From a virus, in IMG/VR virus record IMGVR_UViG_3300031951_000478, positions 1-38,803 of that record: DNA of 38,803 nt. One strand, given 5' to 3'. How positions within the stretch are numbered: the stretch's first letter is position 1; every line of letters begins with the position of its first letter. Position numbers and translations under genes: made by a program. Shown here piece after piece: positions 6,969 through 16,903 of this stretch. Under the pieces are notes generated by a model, which made no database searches, was not told the origin of the DNA, and saw nothing but the letters and a program-made list of their open reading frames with translations.

Positions 6969-9900
6969 GTGTCTGACTTTCGGCTCAACGTAATAGCTGA
7001 AACTCAGGCCGCTGAGCGAAAACTACAGCAGGTAGATAAACTCGCTACTGCGGCTACGAAGTCGCGTAAATTCAGTATTGACCTGAGAAGTCTAAACAAA
7101 GACTTTTCAAACATACAGAACGATATTAAGGCAGCCAGCAACAACATACGTACCTTTTACTCCATCAGTAAGAATATACCCGGAGTAGGGGATAAAGTCC
7201 GCGAGTTTGAGAGCCTAGCTAAGACCACTGCAGCCACAGCAAAACAGCAGTTCCAGTTCGGCGCAGCGCTTAAGGAAAGCGCGCAAGCAGGAAGCATCCT
7301 CTCGCGCTCACTCACTGTCGCCGGCACCGTCGGTGGCCGCCTTATCGATGTACTCGCCAAGGTCGGCTTCGCCACCTTCGCCCTCAAAGAGGCCGTCAGC
7401 GTCGTTCAAGCCGCATGGAACGGTTTCTTCAACAACACCATCGGCCGCGAGATCCAGCTCCGCGAGACGATCCTCAAGACTCAGACGACGCTCGCGTCTA
7501 CAAACCGAGTCTTTGCTGGTGGCAAGGAGATCACCGATCCATACCAGAAGATTGTCTCACTGACCGGCGCCGTAGCAGAGCGTATCGACTCCATCCGAGA
7601 ACGGTCCATCGCCCTGGCGGGCGTCACCTCGAATGACGTCATCGAGGTCTTTGGCCTCGTTGCTGCACAGGTAGGACAGATCGGCGGTGGCTTGAAGGAA
7701 GCCGAAGACCTCGCGATCAACTTCGCTGCCGCTCTCGGCACCTTCGGAATACCGCTGTACCAGGCGCAGCAAGAGATCGGCTCCATCCTTCGTGGTGACA
7801 TCACCACGGACTCGTATCTAGCCAAAGCGCTCGGTATCACCAATGAAGACATCGCTCGCGCCAAGTCTCAAACCGGCGGCGTAACCAAGTTCCTCGAGGA
7901 CCGCCTCGCCGCCGCAGTAGCCGGCCAGAAAATTGCCGCTCAGGGCTTCGCCGGTGTCATCTCCAACATCGCTGACCTCGGTGAACTCATAGGCCAGAAC
8001 TTCGGCCGCGGCCTTCTCGACCCCCTGCTTGCCGGCCTGACCAGTGTCTTCGAGACCCTGTTCAAGATCCGCACCCAGATCTTCGCCATCGCCGAGGGCG
8101 CCGGCCAAGCCATCGGCCGCGCCGGGCAGCTCGTCGTCGGGCTCACCGCCGGCCGCACCGGAATCGGCGCCGGCGACCCCTCCCGCGCCGCCTCTGCCGC
8201 TGCCTCCGTCGCGCAGCAAGGCTTCAACCAGATCGAGCTTGTCGCTCAGCGCACCGTCGGTGCCCTCACGCAGGCCATCGAAGCGTTGAAGCCCACCGCA
8301 CTGATCCTGGTCGATGCCTTCCGCAACATCGCCGAGGCCTTTGTCCGCATCAAGGTCGGCACCTTCGAAGCCCTCGCCTCCGCCCTGGCCAACATCGCCA
8401 CCGTGGTGGGCACGATTGCGCAGCCCCTGGCGGGTCTGTTCAACCTCTACTCCCGTTTCCTCAACACCCCCGCCGTCCAGTACTTCTCCGAGGTCGCCGC
8501 AGTACTCGGTCTCCTCAAGCGCGTCGGGCTCGACGCCGCTACACAGCTCGTACTCTTCGGCCGCTTCATCGTCGGCGCAGTCATCCCCGCCATCGGCGGC
8601 CTCGGCACAGCTCTCGCCGGCCTGGTCGGTGCCATCGCCGCAGTTGTCCTGGCCATCGGCAAACTGATCGTCCTCTTCGCCGGTCTGGCCACAGCGCTCG
8701 TAGGCCCAGCCGCCGCTATCCCCGCTCTGGCAGCCGGCCTCAAGGCGCTATCAGTTGAGCTGCTCACCGTAGGCAAGCAAGCTGTCACGTCAGGCACGCA
8801 ACTGAACGGCCTCGCTGCTGGCTTCCGCGGCCTCGGTGCTGGAGCCAAAGCCGCGGGTGCATCGATCCTGGCTTCCTTGGGCTGGATCGCCGTCATTCAG
8901 ATCGGTATCGCCGCTGTAATCGACGCCTTCGGTCGCTTTCAGCGTGCACAAGAGGATCAACAGTCAAACGCCCGTGCTGCTGAAGCCCTCCGTCGCCTCC
9001 AAACAACGTACAAGGATGTAAGTGATTCGGCTGATAGCGCTACAAAATCCGCTCGCGACTTTGAGCAGGCCATCGTTAATGCCAACTACAGCCGCAATAT
9101 CGATCAGCTAGAAGAAGTACGCAAGAAAATCAACCAAATTCGATACGAACTCAAACCCGGTATCCAAAGCTGGGGCGAATTCTGGGATGCACTCTCTGGC
9201 TCCGAGGTAGGCCGTTTCGAGGAACGCTCTCGTCAAGTACTCGGTGGCCTGCTCAAAGAGGAAGCCAAGATCAAAGCCGAGCTGCGTGGCGTAGACGCCC
9301 AACGCGACCGTGAGCAAGCGATCAAGGACGTCCAGCTCCAAGCGCAGAACCGCACCAACCTCGAGCGCGAGATCGCTGACCTGCGCCGCCAGCTCGAGAA
9401 CGACCTATTTCAGCAGCGCGAAGCCTTAGCTCAGAAGGAAGTCGACATCTTCCGTGCCGCCGGCGAGCTGCGCATCAAGCAGATCGAGCGAGCCAATGCC
9501 AAGCTCATCGAGGGCGAAGAAGGCGCCTCCCGCGCCGCCCTCGAGGCGCTTAACAACTACATCGCCACCCGTGAACGCGGCGAACTTGAGATCGAAGCCG
9601 CCAAGCAAACCATTGCCATTGAGGTCACCAACCTCGAGAAGGCAATCAGCGACTACCGCTACGACACTGAGAAGAAGATCGCCGAGCTCCGCAAAAAGTC
9701 CGCCGACTACGAGCGCGATTCAGCTGACGCTCGGCGCCGAGCAGGCGTTGCCGGACCCCCCGCACCTACAGGACCGAGCGGAGCACTCAGTCAGCTCATC
9801 GGCGGCCACGAAAGCTACGGAGGAAACTACGGAGCGTTCAACCGAGGCGGTAGCAATCAGGGACATACAGCGCATGGCAGCGGTATAGATCCAAACCTAG

Positions 9901-11918
9901 TCAATATGACGATCGCTGAGATTCAGCGAAGGCAACTAGCGCCCAATGTTCCACGCAATCAACAGCTACATGCTGTTGGTAAATATCAAATTATTGGCTC
10001 TACTCTTCGCTCTTTAATGAGCGGAGGATATGGCCCCACTGGTGTTTCTCCCTCGGACAAGTTCAGCCCAGCAGTACAGGAGAAGCTGTTTGAAGCCCTG
10101 GCTCGTAATCGTGTTGTCCCGGGAGACATCGCAGCCACCGAGCGCGGACTCAAACAGGAGTGGATCGGACTCCAGTATGCCGACCCGCGCAAACTTCGCG
10201 CCGCAACACAGCAACTGATGGGAGGCGGCGCAGGTGCTGCTGCTGCTGCTGCCCCTCCTACAGCTGCCCCTGCTGGCGACAGCGAATTACCCGATGCATC
10301 CGCTGCGGCTGACAACTACGCCACTGCTGTTCGCAGCCTTGCAGGCGCAATGGAGCGCCTCCGCTCACTACAGGCAGCGATTACAGAGGCCAACACAGCG
10401 GAAGCTTTCGACGAGATCGCAAAAGCCGCCTTCCCTCAGGTCGCAATCGAGCAGTACCAAGACCAGCTGCTCGAACTGCAGGCCAACTACGACGCTCTCA
10501 CACGTAGTGACTCGACAACCTTTAGCCCCGAGCGCGCCGCTCTCGAATCCAACCTGTTTGCCCAGCGCGCTACTGCTGCGCGTGAGCTCCAACAGATCCT
10601 CGACGGTATTGCTAAACAGACAAAGCTCAGTGATACCGAGCGAACACGCGCTATTGAAGCGGTCAACACGAAGCATGCACAGTATCTACGTGGGCTGGAT
10701 CAAGAAGCGCTACTCAAACAACGCATTCTGGCTACTGAACAAGCCACAAACTTCATTCAACAAACGCGTGATCAGGCTCGCAGTATTTACGAGGACATTG
10801 AAGCCCTCAAATTGCGTAACAGCTTGCAAGCAGAAGGTGTCGCACCCGAGTTCATTGCAGCCGAAATAGCCAAGTTAGATATTCAACGTGAAGTAAACCG
10901 TCTCACAACGGAACTCAGTGCACAACTGACCACCGAGCTCGCGCTCCGAGACGAACTCCAGCAAAAGATCGCAGCGACTTCGGGTACCGAAAAGGTTGAA
11001 CTAGAGAAACAGCTCGCTGCTGCGCTCGCCACCATCGAGCGCTTGCGCAAGCAGATCGAAGGTGTTGGAGCAGCCGGCCGTGCCGGTGCAGGAGCCGAAG
11101 ACGCCCGCGCGAAAGCCGCCACCGAGCCCGGCACGCGTATACGGGGCTTCATTGGTGATGCACAACGACAGCTAGAAGATCTCGAAGGTGTTGCTATTAC
11201 TGTTTCTCAAGGCATCGGAGATGCTGTTGGTAATGCATTAACAAACGGTATAACTGGACTCATCGAAGGCACGACAACCGCAAAAGAAGTATTCTCCAGC
11301 TTCTTAAAAGACATCGGTCAGATTTTAATGCAAGAAGCCGCTAAGATGATTGCCACATACATAGCAATCGGTATTGCTAAGCAGTTTGCTGGCTTGTTCG
11401 GTGGGGGAGCAGGTGGAGCTAAACCACCACTCCCCGGCTCATTCCCCCTGATGGCCGCTAAGGGTGCCTACTTCGATGGGAGTACTGCCCGCTTCGCTAA
11501 GGGTGGTGTCGTATCGTCTCCGACCTTATTCCAGTTCGCCGATGGAGGTGCTGTGCAAACAGGTCTCATGGGCGAGGCCGGCCCAGAAGCGATCATGCCG
11601 CTCAAGCGCGGACCTGATGGCAAGCTAGGTGTCACAGCTCGCCTGGATGGCGCCATGGGACGTTACCGCGGTCCTGCTGGTGGTGGTTTTGTCGGTAGCG
11701 GTGGGGTCATGGCTGAAGCCACCCGCAGGACTGCTCCGATGGAGCCTATCGACGTCCGCTACAGCGTGGAACGCATCAACAATGTGGACTACGTTACGGC
11801 TGATCAGTTCCAGCGTGGTATGGCGCAAGCTGCCCAACAGGGCGCTATCCAAGGCGAACGCCGCGCCATGCGCAGCCTGAAAAACAGCGCCGCCACACGT
11901 AGAGGAGTTGGTATCTAA
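6969..11918 (+). CDS. Tape measure protein with internal lysozyme-like domain
   Basis: This 1649-residue protein starts at a GTG and is the longest gene of the window. Its length sets the tail length; at the commonly observed ~1.5 angstrom per residue this implies roughly 240 nm. The N-terminus is helical and coiled-coil-like, a hydrophobic Ala/Gly/Val-rich zone lies around residues 530-660, and long Glu/Lys/Arg/Gln coiled coils follow at ~770-920. Residues ~940-1085 resemble a lysozyme-superfamily domain: GGHES (candidate catalytic Glu948), MTIAEIQRRQL and AVGKYQIIGSTLRSLM. Such domains open the cell wall during DNA entry. The end has the typical tape-measure signature MGEAGPEAIMPLKRGPDG. 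The gene overlaps the next one by one base. DNA around 9890-10030 is visibly richer in A/T than its surroundings. Confidence 0.92.
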   Translation: MSDFRLNVIAETQAAERKLQQVDKLATAATKSRKFSIDLRSLNKDFSNIQNDIKAASNNIRTFYSISKNIPGVGDKVREFESLAKTTAATAKQQFQFGAALKESAQAGSILSRSLTVAGTVGGRLIDVLAKVGFATFALKEAVSVVQAAWNGFFNNTIGREIQLRETILKTQTTLASTNRVFAGGKEITDPYQKIVSLTGAVAERIDSIRERSIALAGVTSNDVIEVFGLVAAQVGQIGGGLKEAEDLAINFAAALGTFGIPLYQAQQEIGSILRGDITTDSYLAKALGITNEDIARAKSQTGGVTKFLEDRLAAAVAGQKIAAQGFAGVISNIADLGELIGQNFGRGLLDPLLAGLTSVFETLFKIRTQIFAIAEGAGQAIGRAGQLVVGLTAGRTGIGAGDPSRAASAAASVAQQGFNQIELVAQRTVGALTQAIEALKPTALILVDAFRNIAEAFVRIKVGTFEALASALANIATVVGTIAQPLAGLFNLYSRFLNTPAVQYFSEVAAVLGLLKRVGLDAATQLVLFGRFIVGAVIPAIGGLGTALAGLVGAIAAVVLAIGKLIVLFAGLATALVGPAAAIPALAAGLKALSVELLTVGKQAVTSGTQLNGLAAGFRGLGAGAKAAGASILASLGWIAVIQIGIAAVIDAFGRFQRAQEDQQSNARAAEALRRLQTTYKDVSDSADSATKSARDFEQAIVNANYSRNIDQLEEVRKKINQIRYELKPGIQSWGEFWDALSGSEVGRFEERSRQVLGGLLKEEAKIKAELRGVDAQRDREQAIKDVQLQAQNRTNLEREIADLRRQLENDLFQQREALAQKEVDIFRAAGELRIKQIERANAKLIEGEEGASRAALEALNNYIATRERGELEIEAAKQTIAIEVTNLEKAISDYRYDTEKKIAELRKKSADYERDSADARRRAGVAGPPAPTGPSGALSQLIGGHESYGGNYGAFNRGGSNQGHTAHGSGIDPNLVNMTIAEIQRRQLAPNVPRNQQLHAVGKYQIIGSTLRSLMSGGYGPTGVSPSDKFSPAVQEKLFEALARNRVVPGDIAATERGLKQEWIGLQYADPRKLRAATQQLMGGGAGAAAAAAPPTAAPAGDSELPDASAAADNYATAVRSLAGAMERLRSLQAAITEANTAEAFDEIAKAAFPQVAIEQYQDQLLELQANYDALTRSDSTTFSPERAALESNLFAQRATAARELQQILDGIAKQTKLSDTERTRAIEAVNTKHAQYLRGLDQEALLKQRILATEQATNFIQQTRDQARSIYEDIEALKLRNSLQAEGVAPEFIAAEIAKLDIQREVNRLTTELSAQLTTELALRDELQQKIAATSGTEKVELEKQLAAALATIERLRKQIEGVGAAGRAGAGAEDARAKAATEPGTRIRGFIGDAQRQLEDLEGVAITVSQGIGDAVGNALTNGITGLIEGTTTAKEVFSSFLKDIGQILMQEAAKMIATYIAIGIAKQFAGLFGGGAGGAKPPLPGSFPLMAAKGAYFDGSTARFAKGGVVSSPTLFQFADGGAVQTGLMGEAGPEAIMPLKRGPDGKLGVTARLDGAMGRYRGPAGGGFVGSGGVMAEATRRTAPMEPIDVRYSVERINNVDYVTADQFQRGMAQAAQQGAIQGERRAMRSLKNSAATRRGVGI

Positions 11919-12370
11919 TGGAATACGCCTACGGCCACTTATTTGAAGTCGGCCCTAGTGGCCAAGCAGCACAATATCGTTTCCAAAACTACGCTATCAA
12001 CCAAAACATAAATGGCTACCTATTTTTACCGTTCAGCTTCGGTGGAGCGGTGGCCTCCCTTCAGGGTGACAACTTAGACGCCACGCTTCAATTTGCTAAC
12101 ACCGCGATGACCCGAGCCTGGATCGTTGACGCCCTCGATAACCTATGGGTTGCCAAGGTCACCACGGTGCTCTGGGAACCCTCCACTCGAGCAGTCCAGA
12201 GCACCCTTTACACCTATTGGGGCACCTGTTCTAGCGGAGGCTGGGACGAAACCAACATCCAGATCAGCTTGAACTCAGTGCTGGACGCAGTTCAGACCAA
12301 TATCCCAGCCCGCCGACTACATCGTTGGCAAGTCGGAAGCATCCCATTTACTGCACAAATCCGTGTGTGA
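11918..12370 (+). CDS. Minor tail protein after tape measure
   Basis: A 150-residue beta-rich protein coupled to the tape measure gene by a one-base overlap. It is full of aromatic strands (YRFQNYAINQNINGYLFLPFSFGG, LDNLWVAKVTTVLWEP) and ends in QIRV. Position directly after the tape measure corresponds to the distal-tail or lambda M/L slot; DUF1833-like proteins have a similar composition. I infer a tail-tip adaptor role without a diagnostic motif. Confidence 0.68.
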   Translation: MEYAYGHLFEVGPSGQAAQYRFQNYAINQNINGYLFLPFSFGGAVASLQGDNLDATLQFANTAMTRAWIVDALDNLWVAKVTTVLWEPSTRAVQSTLYTYWGTCSSGGWDETNIQISLNSVLDAVQTNIPARRLHRWQVGSIPFTAQIRV

Positions 12371-12695
12371 TCATTTAATAGGGCGGAAGTACGATCGTTG
12401 TCACCAGCTAGTAATAGAAGCTATGACAGCTATGGGGCTTGATCCTCCTAGTGATCAGCCTGATTGGTATGCGCTAGAGATTAAAGGTATTCTACGCGAA
12501 GTCAGAAGGTATGGTGATCCTATAGAGGCTCCGCTCTATGATGGTGACGTGGTATTGCTGGCCTCAAACCCAGCAGCTCTCGGGGTGACATGGCAGAACG
12601 GAATCCTGTATCTCAATCGCCTGACCGGAACAGCCGATTGGAAGCCGGTGTCCGCCCTTACGATCCTCCGCTCTTACCGTATGAAATCGCACTGA
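12363..12695 (+). CDS. NlpC/P60-like tail-tip protein, probably inactive (K-like)
   Basis: This 110-residue protein occupies the slot of lambda gpK, just before the J-like tip. LIGRKYDRCHQLVIEAM resembles the beginning of an NlpC/P60 cysteine peptidase, where Cys14 would be the nucleophile preceding the LV helix. Further on, LGVTWQNGILYLN has the outline of the strand pair that normally starts with the catalytic His (H-G-V-Y---G-I-H), but the His position is Leu. It therefore may keep the fold in a structural role. The gene overlaps its neighbours by eight bases at the left and 106 bases at the right, unless the J-like gene starts later. Confidence 0.55.
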   Translation: MCDHLIGRKYDRCHQLVIEAMTAMGLDPPSDQPDWYALEIKGILREVRRYGDPIEAPLYDGDVVLLASNPAALGVTWQNGILYLNRLTGTADWKPVSALTILRSYRMKSH

Positions 12696-15600
12696 TTGAA
12701 GCTCTAGGTTGCAGCGAACAGGAATATCGAGTACTTATCCGTCACGCGCAGTCGCGAGCATATGTAAGACCAGCTGAATACGACCATATCCCAGACATCA
12801 ACAACTGGGAAGTTGTAGCGATCGTCAGCCTTGTTTTAGGCTTAGCATCTACAGCCGTCAGCATCTTGCTGGCACCTAAAGCGCCTGCGCTAGAGACACC
12901 CGCCAAGATCAGAGGTAAAAAGCTCGCGGATCAGATCGGCCCTAGCCGCTTCAACCAAACCACCAGCTTCGACAATGTCAGCAGCCTTGCCGAGTACGGT
13001 CAACCAATCCCCATCCCGTTCGGCAAACGCGGAACTGGACGCGACGGTGTACTAACTGGGGGCCTAATCCTCGCTCCCGCACTGGTCTGGAGCCGGCTGT
13101 ACTCCTACGGCAGCTACCAAGCATTCGAGGGTATCTATGTTGCTGGCGAGCACGGGGTTGAGACACCGCAACTTGGTGGTATCCGTCTCGATACATCAGC
13201 TCTGAATAGTCTTGGCTCTCGCGATTACGCTCTCTATTGGTCTTCGCAGCTAGGTGAAAATCGCCCTATACCGTCGCGGATAATCGCAGGTACCCAAGGG
13301 TTACCAGATAGCGGCACAGGCACGCGCCCTATCTTCACTGCACCTACGGCTGACGGAGAATTTAGTCAAGGATTCTCCATGACGTACAGCCCACAGAGCA
13401 ACACTGCTTTTGGGACGTCAGAACCTATTCATAACGGATCGGCCTATCGCTTCAACTGGGAAATCATCAGCGCACCGTACGCTAGTACAAAAGGTTCCGA
13501 AGATGATATTAAAACAGCACGCTTCGAGACCCAAGCAAAACGCACCAAAATAGCTGGTGCCAATGCAAACGTCTTGCACAGGTACGAAGGCCAACCGGCT
13601 GACGATCGTAAACAAGTAGGTATGCCTGGCGTAGGACGAGCATATTCACGTGGTATGGGTTTTGTCAGCCATAGCCGCACAAACGGAGGCAACGATATAG
13701 CAGACCGCACAATAGTAGCAGTAAGTGAAGGTGACACATTAGTGTTTCGCATCACGTTAGGTCAACAATACAAAGAATTGATGGAGCGTACAGTAGAAGA
13801 CGGTGGATTTAAGAACACGGATGTAGATATAAAAGACTTACGTACATCGTCAAAGTCATGGCGCGAACGTGCTTATGACTTACTAACCATAGGTTCTAAA
13901 TGGGTTATAGCCGGAAGCGTATGGGTTGTACAAAGCCGCTCAGAGCGTGATACAAACAAGAATCTATTGTCTAATATAACGTTTCTCTGCACTGCAATTA
14001 TAGGCGTACCAGAAGTTGGTATCCCCGGCACGCGGACCATCGAAGAACCGCTCGGTGGGTACGAAGGTCCTTGGCCTGGTCCGGGCGCACCACCTTTTCC
14101 CCTAAGTGGCGATGGGTTTAACACGCGCAAACATTGTGGGGCAGCTTTTTACAACATATGCAGACTGCACATCGCAACAATTCGCCCGGTGCGCCGTGAC
14201 ACCGAAGTTATCGAGCTCGGTATCCGCAGTCAGGTGTGGAACCGAGCGAATGGCTTGTGCAATTTCAATGCAATACCGACAGCCGAAAAACTACACACGC
14301 TAGATAAAGCAAACATAACGGTGACTACACCGCGTATGGACAAGTACTTTGAACGGTCGTCGTGCTTCTCTTTATGGGTTCGCCCGGTCCAACGCTACGG
14401 CCAGCCACAGCAGCCTTGGGCTCGTATCCCACGAGTATTTTGCGTCACCGGAAAAGCGCCTATTGATCTGTATAACTACTTGCGTATCCGTCCGCGCACA
14501 TCTGGGTATTACGAGTATCGCATAATACCCCGCACAGGATCTGATATCGCCATTAATAGTATCGACAGTAATCTCGCAACAAGACTCGATGCGTCCGGTG
14601 GTAAAGTAATCGGAGAAGATTACACAACTCCTTACGGTGATTTTCGCATAACAACGACTGGTGAAGTAGTGGTCATCTCTAGCATCAGGTTTAACGAAGA
14701 AATGCTTGCAGATCCTAAGCAATCTGTGCAGCCGACTGTAACCACTACCACTACAACAACGCCTACGGGCTTATCACAATATGCACAAAGTTCAAACACG
14801 GGTAGCATACAACTAATACGCCATGCCTGGCTAACTGAAATACTAGGATTCGCTCCTAGCTACGCCAATCAATGGCGTTCTGTAGACGTACAGCATTATA
14901 AACCCAACGGGGATAGATACATTACTGTACGCGTAACAGCCTATTCAGGTGTGGGAACTGTTGGCGTTGATGTCGGATCAAGGTATATATCAGCGGCAGG
15001 CTCAACTTACCGTTGGACTTCCGAATCGTACAGCGTAGTTTCCGCCACAAAAAGTTGGGCAGTCAATGACGCTTTTACGATCGAAAAAGCTACACCTAGT
15101 ACTAATCCGTTTGCTCGCCAAGAAGGTTACTCGTCGGTGGGCTTTGCTTTTAGCGTTTCAAGCGTTGCAGTAAAGAGTGTAGAGGTTCCCGGTGAAATTT
15201 TACTCACTGGAGAAGGCCGTATTTTCGAGGAGAATTCTCAGGTTTCAGACTGCAGCCACTACCTAGAGCTGGTTAAGTCGAATGAAAGCTCCCCCGAGCA
15301 CGAGATCGTTTACGTCAACGAATCCATCTCCAATGAATCGCTTGCCGAATACTACGGCATGTCAACATTCGGACTAGCTGTTAAATCTAGTGGGCAGCTT
15401 GGTGGCATTGGTCAACTACGCGCTTGGGTCCCAACCGGCATCAGCGTCTACCGCCTAATCGAGGGCGACACCAGACCCAGCAACCTATTCGCGGATCTGG
15501 TCTACTATCTACTAACCAGCAAGAGCCAAGGCGTTGGCAATATCGTACCGCCAGAGTTGATCGACATCGACTCCCTACGCATCACCGCTAATTTCCAACG

Positions 15601-16492
15601 CTCGAACAGAATCTTCTTCGATGGTGTTGTAGAAGACAGCGACAGCTTCCGATCTTTCCTTTACGACAACGCAGCACTACAACTCTGTAACTTCACTATC
15701 AAAAATGGCCGCTTCGGCATGATGCCAGCGCTGCCTTACAACAGTAATTACGAAATCAGCACCAGCCCCATTGCTGTCGATCAAATTTTCACTGCCGGCA
15801 ATATCATCCAAGACAGCCTGCAAGTGCAGTACATCGACGCCGCTCAGCGTTCAAACTTCCGTGCTCTGGTTAGTTGGCGCATCACCGTCGAGAACGACCT
15901 ACCCACGCAGGCATCTGCCCTGGTCGACTGGGCAGACATCACGGAAGGCAACCGTGCCACCACCCAGCAAGCCTTCGATCTTACCGACTTCTGCACCAAC
16001 CGCGCCCAGGCATTGCTGACTGCTCGCTTCCTGCTGAGCATCCGCCGCCGCGTCACCCACACCGTCAGCTTCAAAACTGTGCCCGACGCCCTCGGGATCC
16101 AACCCGGCTCTTACATCCGTGTGATTACCGAGTCCACCAGCTACAGCGCCACCAACAACGGCGGCATCACGGACGCCGGCACCTTGGTCAGCATCACAAC
16201 CATCGCCAACGGCACCTATGACGCTCTCGTCTACAACCCTTCCACTGGCGCTGTAACAGAGCAACGAATCACCATCACAAATAACGCCGTCACAAATTCG
16301 ACGTTGTACGGATGCCTGTTCACACTGCTCAGTTCGAGCGCCAGTGTTGGTATGTACCAAGTGGAGCAGCTCACCCTCGACGAGGACGGCCTCGTCAACG
16401 TCTCTGCCGTAGAGGTACCAGTCGATAGCACAGGAGCTAGCATTGTTGCAAAGGACGTGCTGTCAGAAGCCAGCTTCCGCGTATTGGAGTAA
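12590..16492 (+). CDS. J-like central tail hub/tip attachment protein (I-J fusion)
   Basis: This 1300-residue protein has the size and order of the siphophage tip protein J. Residues 30-75 and a hydrophobic stretch near residues 82-102 (VVAIVSLVLGLASTAVSILLAP) look like the small hydrophobic gpI-type protein that usually precedes J, here fused to it. The hub follows (SLAEYGQPIPIPFGKRG, then LILAPALVWSRLYSYGSYQAFEGIYVAG), and the C-terminal third returns to conserved J-like segments (LADLVYYLLTSKSQGVG, RIFFDGVVEDSDSFRSFLYDNAALQLCNF, ARFLLSIRRRVTHTVSFKTVPDALGIQPGSYIRV). The start overlaps the K-like gene by 106 bases; a TTG at 12638 is an alternative. DNA between about 13200 and 15250 is clearly richer in A/T than the ends, suggesting that the middle was exchanged, as expected for a host-range determinant. 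Confidence 0.85.
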   Translation: MAERNPVSQSPDRNSRLEAGVRPYDPPLLPYEIALIEALGCSEQEYRVLIRHAQSRAYVRPAEYDHIPDINNWEVVAIVSLVLGLASTAVSILLAPKAPALETPAKIRGKKLADQIGPSRFNQTTSFDNVSSLAEYGQPIPIPFGKRGTGRDGVLTGGLILAPALVWSRLYSYGSYQAFEGIYVAGEHGVETPQLGGIRLDTSALNSLGSRDYALYWSSQLGENRPIPSRIIAGTQGLPDSGTGTRPIFTAPTADGEFSQGFSMTYSPQSNTAFGTSEPIHNGSAYRFNWEIISAPYASTKGSEDDIKTARFETQAKRTKIAGANANVLHRYEGQPADDRKQVGMPGVGRAYSRGMGFVSHSRTNGGNDIADRTIVAVSEGDTLVFRITLGQQYKELMERTVEDGGFKNTDVDIKDLRTSSKSWRERAYDLLTIGSKWVIAGSVWVVQSRSERDTNKNLLSNITFLCTAIIGVPEVGIPGTRTIEEPLGGYEGPWPGPGAPPFPLSGDGFNTRKHCGAAFYNICRLHIATIRPVRRDTEVIELGIRSQVWNRANGLCNFNAIPTAEKLHTLDKANITVTTPRMDKYFERSSCFSLWVRPVQRYGQPQQPWARIPRVFCVTGKAPIDLYNYLRIRPRTSGYYEYRIIPRTGSDIAINSIDSNLATRLDASGGKVIGEDYTTPYGDFRITTTGEVVVISSIRFNEEMLADPKQSVQPTVTTTTTTTPTGLSQYAQSSNTGSIQLIRHAWLTEILGFAPSYANQWRSVDVQHYKPNGDRYITVRVTAYSGVGTVGVDVGSRYISAAGSTYRWTSESYSVVSATKSWAVNDAFTIEKATPSTNPFARQEGYSSVGFAFSVSSVAVKSVEVPGEILLTGEGRIFEENSQVSDCSHYLELVKSNESSPEHEIVYVNESISNESLAEYYGMSTFGLAVKSSGQLGGIGQLRAWVPTGISVYRLIEGDTRPSNLFADLVYYLLTSKSQGVGNIVPPELIDIDSLRITANFQRSNRIFFDGVVEDSDSFRSFLYDNAALQLCNFTIKNGRFGMMPALPYNSNYEISTSPIAVDQIFTAGNIIQDSLQVQYIDAAQRSNFRALVSWRITVENDLPTQASALVDWADITEGNRATTQQAFDLTDFCTNRAQALLTARFLLSIRRRVTHTVSFKTVPDALGIQPGSYIRVITESTSYSATNNGGITDAGTLVSITTIANGTYDALVYNPSTGAVTEQRITITNNAVTNSTLYGCLFTLLSSSASVGMYQVEQLTLDEDGLVNVSAVEVPVDSTGASIVAKDVLSEASFRVLE

Positions 16493-16863
16493 TGGCCTTC
16501 CCCACCCTGATCCCAACCTCCCGCGAGTTCACACCCGGCGACTGGCCCATAAAGCGCTTCAGCTCGCAATCAGGCGCTGAGGTACGCATCCTCTACGGCA
16601 GTCAGCGCATCAATGCCAAACTTAGTTTTAACTATACCAATATATCTAATGCTAATGGTCAGCTATTTCTAGACGACTACAACAGTACCTACGGTACACT
16701 ACGTACTTTTACTCTACCGTCTGTTCTGTTTAGCGGATGGCCTAATGCCACTGGGTTAAACGCACCACCTGGTACCCGCTGGCGTTATGAGAGTGAGCCT
16801 AAAATCCAGCATGTCTACGCAGGACGTTGCTCCGTCGCTGTCGAACTGATAGCTGTCGCCTAG
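16492..16863 (+). CDS. Minor tail protein after J
   Basis: A 123-residue protein that overlaps the last base of the J-like gene (TAATGG). It is beta-rich with FTPGDWPIKRFSSQSGAEVRILYGS at the start and a QLFLDDYNSTYGTLRTFTLP centre, resembling small phage proteins in which a strand-rich domain binds the tail side (lambda M-like or DUF2460-like). The C-terminal RWRYESEPKIQHVYAGRCSVAVELIAV fits a tail-tube-related sandwich. Function is inferred only. Confidence 0.6.
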   Translation: MAFPTLIPTSREFTPGDWPIKRFSSQSGAEVRILYGSQRINAKLSFNYTNISNANGQLFLDDYNSTYGTLRTFTLPSVLFSGWPNATGLNAPPGTRWRYESEPKIQHVYAGRCSVAVELIAVA

Positions 16864-16903
16864 GCCGCCGGTAAACTGAGGCAACACACGAGACGTAGTC
16901 GTC

